Source of the DNA: Serpens gallinarum
Lineage (GTDB): Bacteria > Pseudomonadota > Gammaproteobacteria > Pseudomonadales > Pseudomonadaceae
Assembly (NCBI RefSeq): GCF_014836765.1
Contig: NZ_JACSQG010000001.1
Coordinates: 616,896-680,895 of the forward strand
Length of the DNA: 64,000 nt
Direction of reading: 5' to 3'
Within the stretch, counting starts at the first letter, position 1, and every line of letters begins with the position of its first letter. The notes below the pieces were generated by a model. The model did not search any database. It was given only the letters and a program-made list of their open reading frames with translations, and was not told where the DNA came from. The position numbers were made by a program, and so were the translations under genes. This document shows positions 41,449-50,415 of this stretch, in pieces.

Positions 41449-43653
41449 ATGGAAATCAAGGTCAACTTTCTCGACAACCTTCGGCTTGAGGCCAAGTTCG
41501 ATGATTTCACGGTGGTGGCTGATCAACCTATCCGTTACAAGGGCGATGGCTCCGCGCCGGGCCCGTTCGATTACTTTCTAGCCTCCTCGGCCTTGTGTGC
41601 GGCCTACTTTGTAAAGCTGTACTGCCAGACGCGGAACATCCCCACCGAACATATCCGCCTTTCGCAAAACAACATTGTCGATCCGGAAAACCGCTACAAC
41701 CAGATCTTCAAGATCCAGGTCGAGCTGCCGGCGGACATCTCTGAAAAAGACCGCCAGGGCATCCTGCGTTCCATCGACCGTTGTACGGTAAAGAAGGTGG
41801 TGCAAACCGGGCCTGAGTTCATCATCGAAGAGGTGGAGAATCTCGACTCCGACGCCCAGGCGTTGCTAATGGTGAATCCGGATTCCGAGACGAGCACCTA
41901 TATCGCGGGCAAGGATCTGCCGCTGGAGCAAACCATCGCCACCATGTCCGGCATTCTGGCGGACCTGGGCATGAAGGTTGAGATCGCCTCGTGGCGCAAT
42001 ATCGTGCCCAATGTCTGGTCGCTGCATGTTCGCGATGCGCACTCGCCGATGTGCTTTACCAATGGCAAGGGCGCGACCAAGGAAGCCGCATTGGCATCGT
42101 CGCTGGGCGAGTTCATCGAACGCCTGAACTGCAATTTCTTCTACAACGACCAGTTCTGGGGCGAAGACATCGCCAATGCAGCGTTTGTGCATTATCCGGA
42201 AGAGCGCTGGTTCAAGCCGGGTCGTAACGATGCGCTACCGGCTGAAATTCTCGACGCCCACTGCCTGGCGGTTTACAACCCGGATGGCGAATTGCGTGGC
42301 TCGCACCTGTACGACACCAACTCGGGCAACGTGGAGCGTGGCATTTGCGCGCTGCCCTATGTGCGCAAGTCGGATGGCAAGGTGGTGTATTTCCCGTCCA
42401 ACCTGATCGAAAACCTGTACCTGAGCAACGGCATGAGTGCCGGTAATACCCTGGCCGAAGCGCAGGTGCAGTGCCTGTCGGAAATTTTCGAGCGCGCGGT
42501 AAAGCGCGAGATTATCGAAGGTGAGATCGCACTGCCTGATGTACCGGACGCGGTGTTGGCAAAGTACCCTGGCATTCTGGCCGGCATCCAGGGGCTGGAA
42601 GAGCAGGGCTTTCCCGTGCTGGTGAAGGATGCGTCGCTGGGCGGACAATTCCCGGTGATGTGCGTCACCCTGATGAACCCGCGTACCGGCGGCGTGTTTG
42701 CCTCGTTCGGCGCACACCCCAGCTTGGCAGTGGCGCTGGAGCGCAGTCTGACGGAATTGCTGCAAGGCCGCAGTTTTGAAGGCCTAAACGATTTACCGCA
42801 GCCAACTTTCGAAAGTCACGCGGTGACGGAGCCGAACAACTCTGTTGAGCACTTCATCGATTCCAGCGGCGTCGTCTCGTGGCGCTTTTTCAGCGCCAAG
42901 GCTGATTACGAGTTCGTCGAGTGGGACTTCTCTGGCCAGGGTACTGACTCCAACGCCGAAGAAGCCGCGACCTTGTTCGGCATACTCGAAGACATGGGCA
43001 AAGAAGTGTACATGGCGGTGTATGAGCACCTGGGCGCAACCGCCTGCCGCATGTTGGTGCCGGGTTATTCCGAAGTTTATCCGGTGGATGATCTGATTTG
43101 GGATAACACCAACAAGGCCCTGTTCTTCCGCGAGGACATCCTCAACTTGCATCGCCTGGACGACGATGAGCTGCAAGCGCTGGTTGAGCGGCTGGAAGAA
43201 AGCGAACTGGATGATTACACCGATATCAGTACCCTCATCGGCATTGAGTTTGATGACAACACGGACTGGGGTCAGTTGACGATTCTCGAATTGAAGCTGC
43301 TGATCTACGTTGCCTTGCAGCGCTTCGACGAGGCGAAGGAGCTGGTGGAAACCTTCCTGCAGTACAACGACAACACCGTCGAGCGTGGCTTGTTCTACCA
43401 GGCCCTGAACGTGGTGCTGGAAGTGGTGTTGGACGACGAGCTGGAAATGTCCGATTACGAAGCCAACTTCCGCCGAATGTTCGGCAGCACCCGCATGGAC
43501 GCCGCGCTGGGGTCCGTTGAGGGCACCGTACGCTTCTTCGGCCTGACGCCGACGAGCATGAAACTTGAAGGCCTCGATAGGCACTTGCGACTAATCGACA
43601 GCTTTAAAAAGCTGCATAAGGCGCGGGCGAATGTGTCGGCTCTAACCCATTAA
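41449..43653 (+). CDS. ycaO: OsmC domain fused to YcaO (YcaO-type ATP-dependent enzyme)
   Basis: The 734-residue protein starts with an OsmC-like domain (residues about 1-145, SSALCAAYFVKLYC with its Cys) and continues with a YcaO domain (about 180-560) and a C-terminal TPR-like helical part. The ATP-binding motifs of YcaO are visible in SSLGEFIERLNCNFF and AQVQCLSEIFERAVKRE. YcaO enzymes activate amide backbones with ATP; E. coli YcaO is genetically linked to methylthiolation of ribosomal protein S12 by RimO. The OsmC fusion may supply thiol chemistry (inference). No precursor peptide or tailoring enzyme is adjacent. The ribosome site before the ATG is poor. Confidence 0.9.
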   Translation: MEIKVNFLDNLRLEAKFDDFTVVADQPIRYKGDGSAPGPFDYFLASSALCAAYFVKLYCQTRNIPTEHIRLSQNNIVDPENRYNQIFKIQVELPADISEKDRQGILRSIDRCTVKKVVQTGPEFIIEEVENLDSDAQALLMVNPDSETSTYIAGKDLPLEQTIATMSGILADLGMKVEIASWRNIVPNVWSLHVRDAHSPMCFTNGKGATKEAALASSLGEFIERLNCNFFYNDQFWGEDIANAAFVHYPEERWFKPGRNDALPAEILDAHCLAVYNPDGELRGSHLYDTNSGNVERGICALPYVRKSDGKVVYFPSNLIENLYLSNGMSAGNTLAEAQVQCLSEIFERAVKREIIEGEIALPDVPDAVLAKYPGILAGIQGLEEQGFPVLVKDASLGGQFPVMCVTLMNPRTGGVFASFGAHPSLAVALERSLTELLQGRSFEGLNDLPQPTFESHAVTEPNNSVEHFIDSSGVVSWRFFSAKADYEFVEWDFSGQGTDSNAEEAATLFGILEDMGKEVYMAVYEHLGATACRMLVPGYSEVYPVDDLIWDNTNKALFFREDILNLHRLDDDELQALVERLEESELDDYTDISTLIGIEFDDNTDWGQLTILELKLLIYVALQRFDEAKELVETFLQYNDNTVERGLFYQALNVVLEVVLDDELEMSDYEANFRRMFGSTRMDAALGSVEGTVRFFGLTPTSMKLEGLDRHLRLIDSFKKLHKARANVSALTH

Positions 43654-43666
43654 GCGCGCTGACAAG

Positions 43667-43692
43667 AAAAGCACCTTCGGGTGCTTTTTTTT
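43667..43692 (+). terminator. Rho-independent terminator of the OsmC-YcaO gene
   Basis: The stem AAAAGCACC / GGTGCTTTT with a TTCG tetraloop is followed by a T-run. Confidence 0.92.
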
Positions 43693-43718
43693 GTTGCTGG
43701 CTTTCTGTCGACCGCAAC

Positions 43719-43736
43719 CTCGCTGAATTCAGCGAG
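43719..43736. repeat. Perfect 18-bp palindrome
   Basis: CTCGCTGAATTCAGCGAG reads the same on both strands. It lies between the ycaO terminator and the dispersed repeat copy at 43766. It could be a protein-binding site; no neighbour suggests which. Confidence 0.6.
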
Positions 43737-43765
43737 TTTCGGTAGATTTCTGCGGTTAAGAACGG

Positions 43766-43839
43766 GTGGCCTGCTTCGTTTAGTCTTGGGCAACCCTGGA
43801 ATAAGGGTTTGAAAGAGAGCTCCGTGCGGACCCACACCC
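43766..43839 (+). repeat. Dispersed 75-bp repeat, copy 1
   Basis: This copy aligns with those at 47017 and 60088 over its whole length. Shared blocks are GTGGCC-GCTTCGTTTAG, CTGGAATAAGGGTTT and CCGTG-GGACCCACACCC. It is the most diverged in its first half and lacks the left arm of the hairpin seen in copy 3. Confidence 0.75.
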
Positions 43840-43988
43840 TTGGCCTTGAAAATTTGGATTCGGTTTCATACTTCTAAATCTGTCCTCTTCCGGGTTTCCT
43901 TACCGTTGGTCTCCTTTTCAGTTGCTTTTCCGTTAGCGCATTCATGGGGTGGCACGCTCAGTCGATATAAGCGTTAAGTATCATTGCA

Positions 43989-45506
43989 GTGTACGAAACA
44001 CTGAGAGTGCAGCGGAGTGAAGGCTTGAAAGGCAAAGCGGGATTTTTAACAGGCTCCATACTGCTTCTTGCGCTGGTGCCCATGTGGGCCTTCGTTCTGA
44101 ATGAGATCAAGCATGAACGCGCCTCGACCGAAAGCGCTGCGCGAAATGATGCGATGAACCTGGCAACAGCCTTTGAAGCGCATGTGCACAGCGTGATCAG
44201 GTTGATGGATATTATTTTGTTGGATATGCGCGAGGACGTGCTTGAGCATTCCGACTTTCACAGCTATGTCAGGGGAGAGGTGGAGCCCTACGGCAGCTTC
44301 GTTGCGCAGTTTGCCGTGATTAACAAGGAAGGTCGGTTGATGTATTCCAATCTCGCTCCGGAAGCCGAGCCAGTGGATCTGAGCGACCGTGAACACTTCC
44401 GTATTCACCGTGACAACCCCGACGTCGACCGTTTGTTCATCAGCAAGCCGGTGCTGGGTCGGGTATCGCAACAGTGGACGATTCAGTTCACCCGCCCCAT
44501 TCTCCAGAACGGCCAATTTGCCGGTGTACTGGTGCATTCCGTGCCCACCAGTTTCTTTGCCGACTACTACGAGCAAATCGATGTTGGGCCAAACGGCAGC
44601 ATTGTGTTGCTTGGCACTGACCGCAGCGTGCGCGCCATCGCCTCCGGCTCGCCCATCATCGAGCGTTACGGTCAATTCAAGGTGCCCCAGAGCAAACCCT
44701 ACTTTGACGCGAGCAGCCCCGAGCGTGGCTATTTCGAGGGCGTAAGCAGCCTTGACGGCGAGTACCACCTTGGTGCTTATCGGCGCCTCAACGAGTATGG
44801 CGTCGTGGTGGTTGTGCTGTTGGCTCCTAAGGATTTCTTGGCGGCCTACCGGGAGCGCAGGGAATTGCTGATCGTCTCGGCGGGCGTCATTTCGGTGCTG
44901 CTGTTCGCTGCGGGGATTTTAATCTTCGTGCTGAGTCGTCGGTATTTTCAAAACACCGCCAGCCTTCGTCTGGCTCATGATCAACTGTCCCAGTTTGCCA
45001 ATACTGACGCGCTGACCGGCGTCAGCAGCCGCCGCTCATTCCTCCACAGGCTTGAAGCAGAACTCGCTCGGACTGGTCGTCATGGTGATTGTCTGAGCCT
45101 GCTGATGCTGGATATCGACCATTTCAAACGCGTCAACGACTGTTATGGGCACCCCATCGGCGACGCGGTGCTCAAGCAATTCACCACCATCTGCACCCGC
45201 ATGCTTCGCTCGCGTGACCTTTTTGGCCGGCTCGGCGGCGAGGAGTTTGCCATCGCCTTACCGCACACGGACGCCGAAGGCGCACGCTGCGTCGCCGAGA
45301 AAATTCGCCTTGCCATCGCTCAGGCACCGATCATGACTCCAGGCGGGACCATTCCCATCACCGTCAGCATGGGTTTGGCGTGCACGCACGTAGATCGTGT
45401 TGATGTCGATCAGCTAATCGCCAAAGCCGACGGCGCGCTTTACGCAGCCAAGCACGAGGGTCGCAATCAGGTGCGTGTTGCGGGTGAGCAGCAGGGTCAG
45501 TTTTAG
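43989..45506 (+). CDS. Membrane diguanylate cyclase with periplasmic Cache sensor
   Basis: The 505-residue protein has membrane helices at about 18-38 and 295-318 with a Cache-type sensor between them (for example LSDREHFRIHRDNPDVDRLF and the ligand-pocket stretch QQWTIQFTRPILQNG). The GGDEF domain follows at about 340-500 with an intact GGEEF loop and the RSRD inhibition site five residues before it. It should make c-di-GMP in response to an external small molecule. The GTG start at 43989 is uncertain; a TTG at about 44025 with GGAG upstream would shorten it by 12 residues. Confidence 0.9.
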   Translation: MYETLRVQRSEGLKGKAGFLTGSILLLALVPMWAFVLNEIKHERASTESAARNDAMNLATAFEAHVHSVIRLMDIILLDMREDVLEHSDFHSYVRGEVEPYGSFVAQFAVINKEGRLMYSNLAPEAEPVDLSDREHFRIHRDNPDVDRLFISKPVLGRVSQQWTIQFTRPILQNGQFAGVLVHSVPTSFFADYYEQIDVGPNGSIVLLGTDRSVRAIASGSPIIERYGQFKVPQSKPYFDASSPERGYFEGVSSLDGEYHLGAYRRLNEYGVVVVVLLAPKDFLAAYRERRELLIVSAGVISVLLFAAGILIFVLSRRYFQNTASLRLAHDQLSQFANTDALTGVSSRRSFLHRLEAELARTGRHGDCLSLLMLDIDHFKRVNDCYGHPIGDAVLKQFTTICTRMLRSRDLFGRLGGEEFAIALPHTDAEGARCVAEKIRLAIAQAPIMTPGGTIPITVSMGLACTHVDRVDVDQLIAKADGALYAAKHEGRNQVRVAGEQQGQF

Positions 45507-45541
45507 ATTGCCCTGCTGTCTCAGCCGCAAAACGGGTCGAC

Positions 45542-46102
45542 TCAGCGTTTGATCAGAGAAATCTTCGTGCCTTCGATGCTGACTCCGGCCATCAGCCCTT
45601 GCTGGTCGAAGATGAACGCATAGGCATCATCCTTCAGTGTCGTACTCGACAGGTTCTTCGCGACGCCCTCGTCAACCACAACCACGGTCGGCCCTACACC
45701 GATTTCCCAGCCTTTGCTTTCGCGCACGTAGTTCAGCGCTTTGTCGGTCATTAGGAACACGGCATAACCGTAAGACTGGGCACCGGCCTGCAGTCCCCAG
45801 GATCCTGATACGGAGTTGTAGTAAGCATCCACGGTTGAGCCGCGCATCAACACGCCTTCGCCATAACTACCCCCGAACACCAGCCCTGCCTTGACGATAT
45901 TCGGGAAGACCAGAACGGCCTTGGCGTTGCTCGAAATGGTCTCGGCAAAGGGGTGGGTCTTGTAGAGTATTTCCAGCGCCTGCCGGGCGTCGGCATCCAG
46001 GTCTTCGGCGGTTGCGGCGCTTGCGTTGTTAAGTAGGCTCGCTGATGCCAGCCAGAAGGTCGCGAGAATGATTGCGAAATAGAACCTCAGGGGGTGGGTC
46101 AT
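45542..46102 (-). CDS. YSC84/Ysc84-like lipid-binding domain protein, exported
   Basis: The 186-residue protein has a signal peptide (ending near NNASA) and a YSC84/SYLF domain with AKAVLVFPNIVKAGLVFGGSYGEG divided over its conserved strands. Eukaryotic SYLF domains bind phosphoinositides; bacterial ones are exported and of unknown role. The ATG at 46102 has AGGAG seven bases upstream; an ATG at 46108 is too close to that site. It is divergent from an M23 peptidase gene. Confidence 0.87.
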   Translation of the reverse strand: MTHPLRFYFAIILATFWLASASLLNNASAATAEDLDADARQALEILYKTHPFAETISSNAKAVLVFPNIVKAGLVFGGSYGEGVLMRGSTVDAYYNSVSGSWGLQAGAQSYGYAVFLMTDKALNYVRESKGWEIGVGPTVVVVDEGVAKNLSSTTLKDDAYAFIFDQQGLMAGVSIEGTKISLIKR

Positions 46103-46317
46103 TTTCATGCTCCTCTCTACGGTAAAGCATCGATGAGTCCCGCCGAGCGGGTGCATGATCCGGAAGCAAATGCCGCCCGGTCGTATGAGGCTGAACTAAC
46201 CTTTTGGCGGTCTGCAGAACGGATAGTTCCGGTGGTCGCTATGCAGCGATGATCCCTTCGCCGGCCTGCCAAGGCAGCTTTAGAGCCGTTCAACATCTAC
46301 GCCCATGCGGGGTCTGC

Positions 46318-46974
46318 ATGTCCGAATCCAGGGTTACGCGTCATACGCCTGTCGGTCGATTAGCTTCAGTGCTGGGTGCGCAGATATTGATCGTCACGTT
46401 AGCCCTATCACCAGGCCAAATGGTTCTAGGTGAGACCTGCATTGCCGGCGGCGATGATGTCGAAGGTTCTGCCGAAAGGGCAGGTCCTGCCATCGTCACA
46501 GGTAATTCGGCTGAGCAGGGGAGCGCGCAGTTGCTCACAGCCGCGCGTTTGATCATCCCGGTTATGGGTGTCACGCGCGTGAGCCTGCGGGATTCTTTCT
46601 ACGAATGCCGCGGCGAGCGTCGACACGAAGGAATTGATATTGCAGCCGATCTGCGAGCCCCGGTCATCGCCGCCGGCGATGGAACGGTGGCCAAGCTATT
46701 CAATAGCGTGGCTGGCGGGCTTACGATCTACCAGTTCGATCCCGATGCGACGTTCGCTTACTACTACGCGCACCTTGACGCATTCGCTCCCGGGCTGAGA
46801 GAGGGCGCGGCGCTCAAGCGCGGGGATTTGCTCGGGTATGTTGGGGTGACAGGCAACGCGGCAGCGGATGCGCCGCATCTGCATTTCGAGATTTTTCGGT
46901 TGGGGCCCGACAAGAAATGGTGGGAAGGCGAGGCGGTAAATCCATATCCATTCCTCAATGATGCGGAGCGCTGA
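46318..46974 (+). CDS. Exported M23 family metallopeptidase
   Basis: The 218-residue protein has an N-terminal hydrophobic segment (about 20-40) and a compact LytM/M23 domain. The zinc-site motifs are RHEGIDIAA (His and Asp) and HLHFEIF, and YYYAHLDAF carries the third conserved His. It is probably a periplasmic murein endopeptidase. The start at 46318 has only a weak ribosome site, and a longer form starting at 46204 is possible. Confidence 0.82.
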   Translation: MSESRVTRHTPVGRLASVLGAQILIVTLALSPGQMVLGETCIAGGDDVEGSAERAGPAIVTGNSAEQGSAQLLTAARLIIPVMGVTRVSLRDSFYECRGERRHEGIDIAADLRAPVIAAGDGTVAKLFNSVAGGLTIYQFDPDATFAYYYAHLDAFAPGLREGAALKRGDLLGYVGVTGNAAADAPHLHFEIFRLGPDKKWWEGEAVNPYPFLNDAER

Positions 46975-47016
46975 CTGGCGGGATGGCTGCTGGGGGTATG
47001 AGTAAGAAAAAGCCTT

Positions 47017-47089
47017 GTGGCCGGCTTGGTTTAGGTCATAACCGCTCTGGAATAAGGGTTTTGAAGGGACTTCGTGCTGACCCGCACTT
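47017..47089 (+). repeat. Dispersed 75-bp repeat, copy 2
   Basis: Aligned with copies at 43766 and 60088: GTGGCCGGCTTGGTTTAGG, GCTCTGGAATAAGGGTTTTG and CTTCGTGCTGACCCGCAC. A partial left hairpin arm (AAGCC before TTGTG) is still present. Confidence 0.78.
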
Positions 47090-47282
47090 TGACTTGGTTG
47101 GCCTCTGATCTCCCAAGACTGGCTGCTATCGGCCCAAAAAAAGCGGCCTGTTCCGCAGTGGCTTATCAGACCACCTATTGAAGCCTTGATACGTCTCCAA
47201 AATAGGTGCGATCCGCAGCCCAACTCTAAGCGCGCCGCTCTCTCGCCTCGATCATGAGTTAAATTTGTCTTAATGATCAATT
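47090..47282. other. Intergenic stretch before mesX
   Basis: No gene seen. A short segment at about 47113-47145 (TGGCTGCTATCGGCCC) resembles fragments near 50312 and 59575 and may be old repeat debris. Confidence 0.3.
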
Positions 47283-47301
47283 AAATGAGATTGCCTCATT
47301 T
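47283..47301. promoter_or_regulatory. Inverted repeat, candidate operator upstream of mesX
   Basis: AAATGAG and CTCATTT are perfect 7-bp arms around five bases, 124 bases before mesX. Its core resembles the TGAA-N5-TTCA pattern of MetR sites only loosely. A methionine-responsive regulator is a guess from context. Confidence 0.4.
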
Positions 47302-47424
47302 GTCATCAGTGCTGAAAATTCCCCCAGACAAAGCCCCCATTGATGGCCTCGGTACAAAAGTCTTTAGCCACTAGACCGATGCCAACAGTCAGGATTAATT
47401 TTAAGCATCAGAGCGACTGGACAT

Positions 47425-48408
47425 ATGAGCGCCGATTTCAAGTTCTCCGTTTACAGCATTGGTTTTGATGAGCACTACGTGCCGGCCGAGAACACTCGTC
47501 TGACCACTAACTTCGCCAATTTGGCCCGAGGTGAGCGCCGCCAGGAGAATCTGCGCAACACCCTGAAGATGATCAACAACCGCTTCAACACGCTGGCGCA
47601 TTGGGACAATCTTACTGGCGACCGCTACTCGGTCGAGCTGGAGATCATCTCGGCTGCCATCGAGCTCGACGGGCAGGGCGCGGATCAGTCCCTGCCGCTG
47701 ATCGAGGTGCTCAAGACCAACATCATCGATCATCACAAGAACGAGAAGATCGACGGCGTGGTCGGCAACAGTTTCTCCTCCTATGTGCGCGACTACGACT
47801 TCAGCGTGCTGCTGCTCGAACACAACAAGAACCAGCCCGGCTTTAACACCCCCGAGGGCTTTGGTGAGCTGCACGGCAAACTGTTCAAGAGCTTCGTTAG
47901 CTCAAGCGCCTACCGCGAGAACTTTAAAAAGCAGCCGCTAATTTGCCTGAGTGTCTCCAGCACCAAGACCTACCAGCGCACGGAGAACCAGCACCCGGTC
48001 CTGGGCTATGAGTACCTGCAGGACGAGTACTCACTGACCGATGAGTACTTCGACAAGATGGGCTTGGCTGTGCGCTACTTCATGCCGGCCAACAGCGTGG
48101 CGCCCTTGGCGTTCTACTTCTCCGGCGACCTGCTGGCCGATTACAGCGACCTCGAGCTGATCGGCACCATCAGCACGATGGATACTTTCCAGAAGATCTA
48201 CCGTCCCGAAATCTACAACGCCAACTCGCCGGCCGGCAAACACTACCAGCCCAGCCTGAGCCATGAGGACTACTCGCTGACGCGCATTGTGTATGACCGC
48301 GAAGAGCGCAGCCGTCTGGCCATTGAGCAGGGACAATTTGTCGAAGAGAAGCTCATCAAGCCCTACCAGTCGACGCTGGAGCAGTGGGTCAAGCGTTTCG
48401 CCGCCTGA
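47425..48408 (+). CDS. mesX: MesX (DUF1852), partner of methionine synthase MesD
   Basis: The 327-residue protein matches DUF1852 over its length (MSADFKFSVYSIGFDEHYVP at the start). From published work that I recall, DUF1852 proteins named MesX are required for the folate-independent methionine synthase MesD, together with oxygen, so MesX may be an oxygenase-like enzyme. It is directly followed by mesD and then a flavin reductase, which fits that scheme. An inverted repeat upstream may be an operator. Confidence 0.88.
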   Translation: MSADFKFSVYSIGFDEHYVPAENTRLTTNFANLARGERRQENLRNTLKMINNRFNTLAHWDNLTGDRYSVELEIISAAIELDGQGADQSLPLIEVLKTNIIDHHKNEKIDGVVGNSFSSYVRDYDFSVLLLEHNKNQPGFNTPEGFGELHGKLFKSFVSSSAYRENFKKQPLICLSVSSTKTYQRTENQHPVLGYEYLQDEYSLTDEYFDKMGLAVRYFMPANSVAPLAFYFSGDLLADYSDLELIGTISTMDTFQKIYRPEIYNANSPAGKHYQPSLSHEDYSLTRIVYDREERSRLAIEQGQFVEEKLIKPYQSTLEQWVKRFAA

Positions 48409-48431
48409 TTTTTGTTGAAGGAATTACCCTT

Positions 48432-49460
48432 GTGAAAAAGTTACTACCGACCTCCACCGCTGGCAGTCTGCCGAAACCGTCCTGGCTGGCAGAGCCTGAA
48501 ACGCTCTGGTCGCCTTGGAAACTGGAGGGCGAGGCCTTGTCGGAGGCCAAGCAGGATGCCCTGCGCGTGTCCCTGCAAGAGCAGCTGCATGCGGGCATTG
48601 ATATCGTCAGCGACGGCGAACAAACCCGCCAGCACTTCGTTACCACCTTCATCGAGCACCTGGAAGGCGTCGACTTTACCAAGCGAGAGACGGTCCGCAT
48701 CCGCAACCGCTATGACGCCAATGTGCCGAGCGTGGTAGGCGATGTATCGCGTTCAAAGCCGGTATTTGTCGAAGATGCCAAGTTCCTGCGCGGCCAGACT
48801 ACCCAGCCGATCAAGTGGGCGCTGCCCGGCCCGATGACCATGATCGACACCCTGTACGACGGTCATTACAAGAGCCGTGAAAAGCTGGCCTGGGAATTTG
48901 CCAAGATCCTCAACCAGGAGGCCAAGGAGCTGGAGGCTGCCGGCGTCGACATCATCCAGTTTGATGAGCCTGCCTTCAACGTGTTCTTCGATGAGGTCAA
49001 CGACTGGGGCGTAGCCACCCTGGAGCGCGCGCTGGAAGGGCTCAAGTGCGAAACAGCGGTGCACATCTGCTACGGCTACGGCATCAAGGCCAACACCGAC
49101 TGGAAGAAGACCCTGGGCAATGAATGGCGTCAGTACGAAGAGGCCTTTCCAAAGTTGCGGAAGTCCAAGCTCGACATCATCTCGCTGGAGTGCCAGAACT
49201 CCCGCGTGCCGATGGACCTGATCGAGCTGATTCGCGGCAAGAAGGTCATGGTCGGCGCCATTGATGTGGCCACCGACAGCATCGAAACCCCTGAGCAAGT
49301 GGCCGACACGCTGCGCAAGGCACTACAGTTCGTGGATGCCGACAAGCTCTATCCCTCGACCAACTGTGGCATGGCACCATTGTCGCGCCGCGTGGCCCGC
49401 GGCAAACTGCACGCACTTAATGCCGGTGCCGAGATCGTGCGCCGCGAGCTGTTGGGCTAA
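48432..49460 (+). CDS. mesD: Folate-independent methionine synthase MesD (core MetE catalytic domain)
   Basis: The 342-residue protein is only the C-terminal catalytic domain of MetE and lacks the N-terminal half. Zinc ligands are visible: His and Cys in VHICYGYG, Glu in ISLECQNS and the late Cys in STNCGMAPL. The substrate-site stretch IIQFDEPAFNVF is also present. The GTG at 48432 was chosen because gaagga stands at the right distance; it starts 23 bases after mesX. The methyl donor is not 5-methyltetrahydrofolate-glutamate as in MetE and has not been settled, to my knowledge. Confidence 0.88.
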   Translation: MKKLLPTSTAGSLPKPSWLAEPETLWSPWKLEGEALSEAKQDALRVSLQEQLHAGIDIVSDGEQTRQHFVTTFIEHLEGVDFTKRETVRIRNRYDANVPSVVGDVSRSKPVFVEDAKFLRGQTTQPIKWALPGPMTMIDTLYDGHYKSREKLAWEFAKILNQEAKELEAAGVDIIQFDEPAFNVFFDEVNDWGVATLERALEGLKCETAVHICYGYGIKANTDWKKTLGNEWRQYEEAFPKLRKSKLDIISLECQNSRVPMDLIELIRGKKVMVGAIDVATDSIETPEQVADTLRKALQFVDADKLYPSTNCGMAPLSRRVARGKLHALNAGAEIVRRELLG

Positions 49461-49609
49461 GCCTGCACGCTCTGGCTCACAACACCTGTGCGCCCCGTAA
49501 GCGGTGCGCGCAGATGTTTTTATGGCGTTCGAGCTCCTACGTTTCCCCTCTGTATGTGCTGTGGCTTTGCCCAGGCACTCCTGTTTCGCCTCTGTAGCTA
49601 GGATCAGTA

Positions 49610-50119
49610 ATGTCTCTCGGCAGCCCAGTCATCGAACCTTTGAGCTTTCGCAAAGCGCTCGGGCACTTCGCATCAGGAATCACCGTGATCACCTCGGACG
49701 CCGGTGATGAGCCGGTGGGCTTTACCTGCCAGTCGTTCTACAGCGTCTCGGTCAATCCGCCGCTGGTTTCATTCAGCGTGATGGCCACGTCATCGAGCTA
49801 CCCGAAAATCCGCCAGGCTGGTCGCTTTGCCGTCAACATCCTGTCCGATGAGCAAACAACGATTTCCAATCAGTTCGCACAGCGCGGCGCAGACAAATGG
49901 CAGGGCATCAACCGGCAAACCTCGCCCTTGGGCAATCCGCTGATTGGCGGCTGCCTGAACTGGTTGGATTGCGAAATTCACGCCGAGTATGAGGCGGGGG
50001 ATCACGTGATTGTCGTAGGAGAGGTGAAGGCGCTGAATGTGCATGAGTCTTCTGAGTATTGCCCCTTGCTGTATTTCAAGGGGCAATACTGCACGCTCGA
50101 TAAGCCCAGCCACTGCTAA
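49610..50119 (+). CDS. Flavin reductase (HpaC-like, FMN-binding split barrel)
   Basis: The 169-residue protein has the flavin reductase fold with FRKALGHFASGITVITSD, GFTCQSFYSVSVNPPLVSF and FAVNILSDEQ. Such enzymes pass reduced FMN or FAD to partner monooxygenases. Its place after mesX-mesD suggests that it feeds reduced flavin to MesX (inference). The ATG at 49610 has aggatca upstream. The 149-base gap after mesD leaves room for a separate promoter. Confidence 0.87.
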   Translation: MSLGSPVIEPLSFRKALGHFASGITVITSDAGDEPVGFTCQSFYSVSVNPPLVSFSVMATSSSYPKIRQAGRFAVNILSDEQTTISNQFAQRGADKWQGINRQTSPLGNPLIGGCLNWLDCEIHAEYEAGDHVIVVGEVKALNVHESSEYCPLLYFKGQYCTLDKPSHC

Positions 50120-50132
50120 AGCGCCCTCGGGT

Positions 50133-50312
50133 CGATTCTGTTAAAAAAGTCCCGTTGCGATATTTTCCCAAGAAAGAGCGTGAGCGACGTTGAAATCTAA
50201 ATCACTCAGCGGACGTAACTGTCTTGGTTTTTGCGTAGCAACACTTAAACCAGATGTTTTTCGAGCGTCTGAATAGCCGCGCTCTCAGAAACTGACTTTT
50301 TCAACAGAATCG
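50133..50312. mobile_element. MITE-like element with 19-bp imperfect terminal inverted repeats
   Basis: The left end CGATTCTGTTAAAAAAGTC (50133-50151) and the right end GACTTTTTCAACAGAATCG (50294-50312) are inverted copies with one mismatch. The 180-bp element encodes nothing recognisable. The ends look like insertion sequence termini, so it may be a non-autonomous derivative or the collapsed remains of an IS. No clear target duplication is seen. Confidence 0.6.
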
Positions 50313-50415
50313 GTCGATAGCGGCCTGTCCGTCTGCTCGATTTGAAAGCGCCGTAAGCGGCCTAGAACACGTTTCGAGGCCGCTTCCGAGAGGAGCGTTA
50401 GCCATCAAGCACTGA

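Noticed and set aside
40989-41510. Minus-strand frame with a protein-like stretch upstream of the terminator
   Set aside because: It runs through a strong terminator into the CoA transferase gene, has no ribosome site, and its start overlaps the start of the ycaO gene.
43766-43839. Dispersed repeat as an integron attC site
   Set aside because: The size is similar, but the core site GTTRRRY and matching complementary ends are absent in all three copies.
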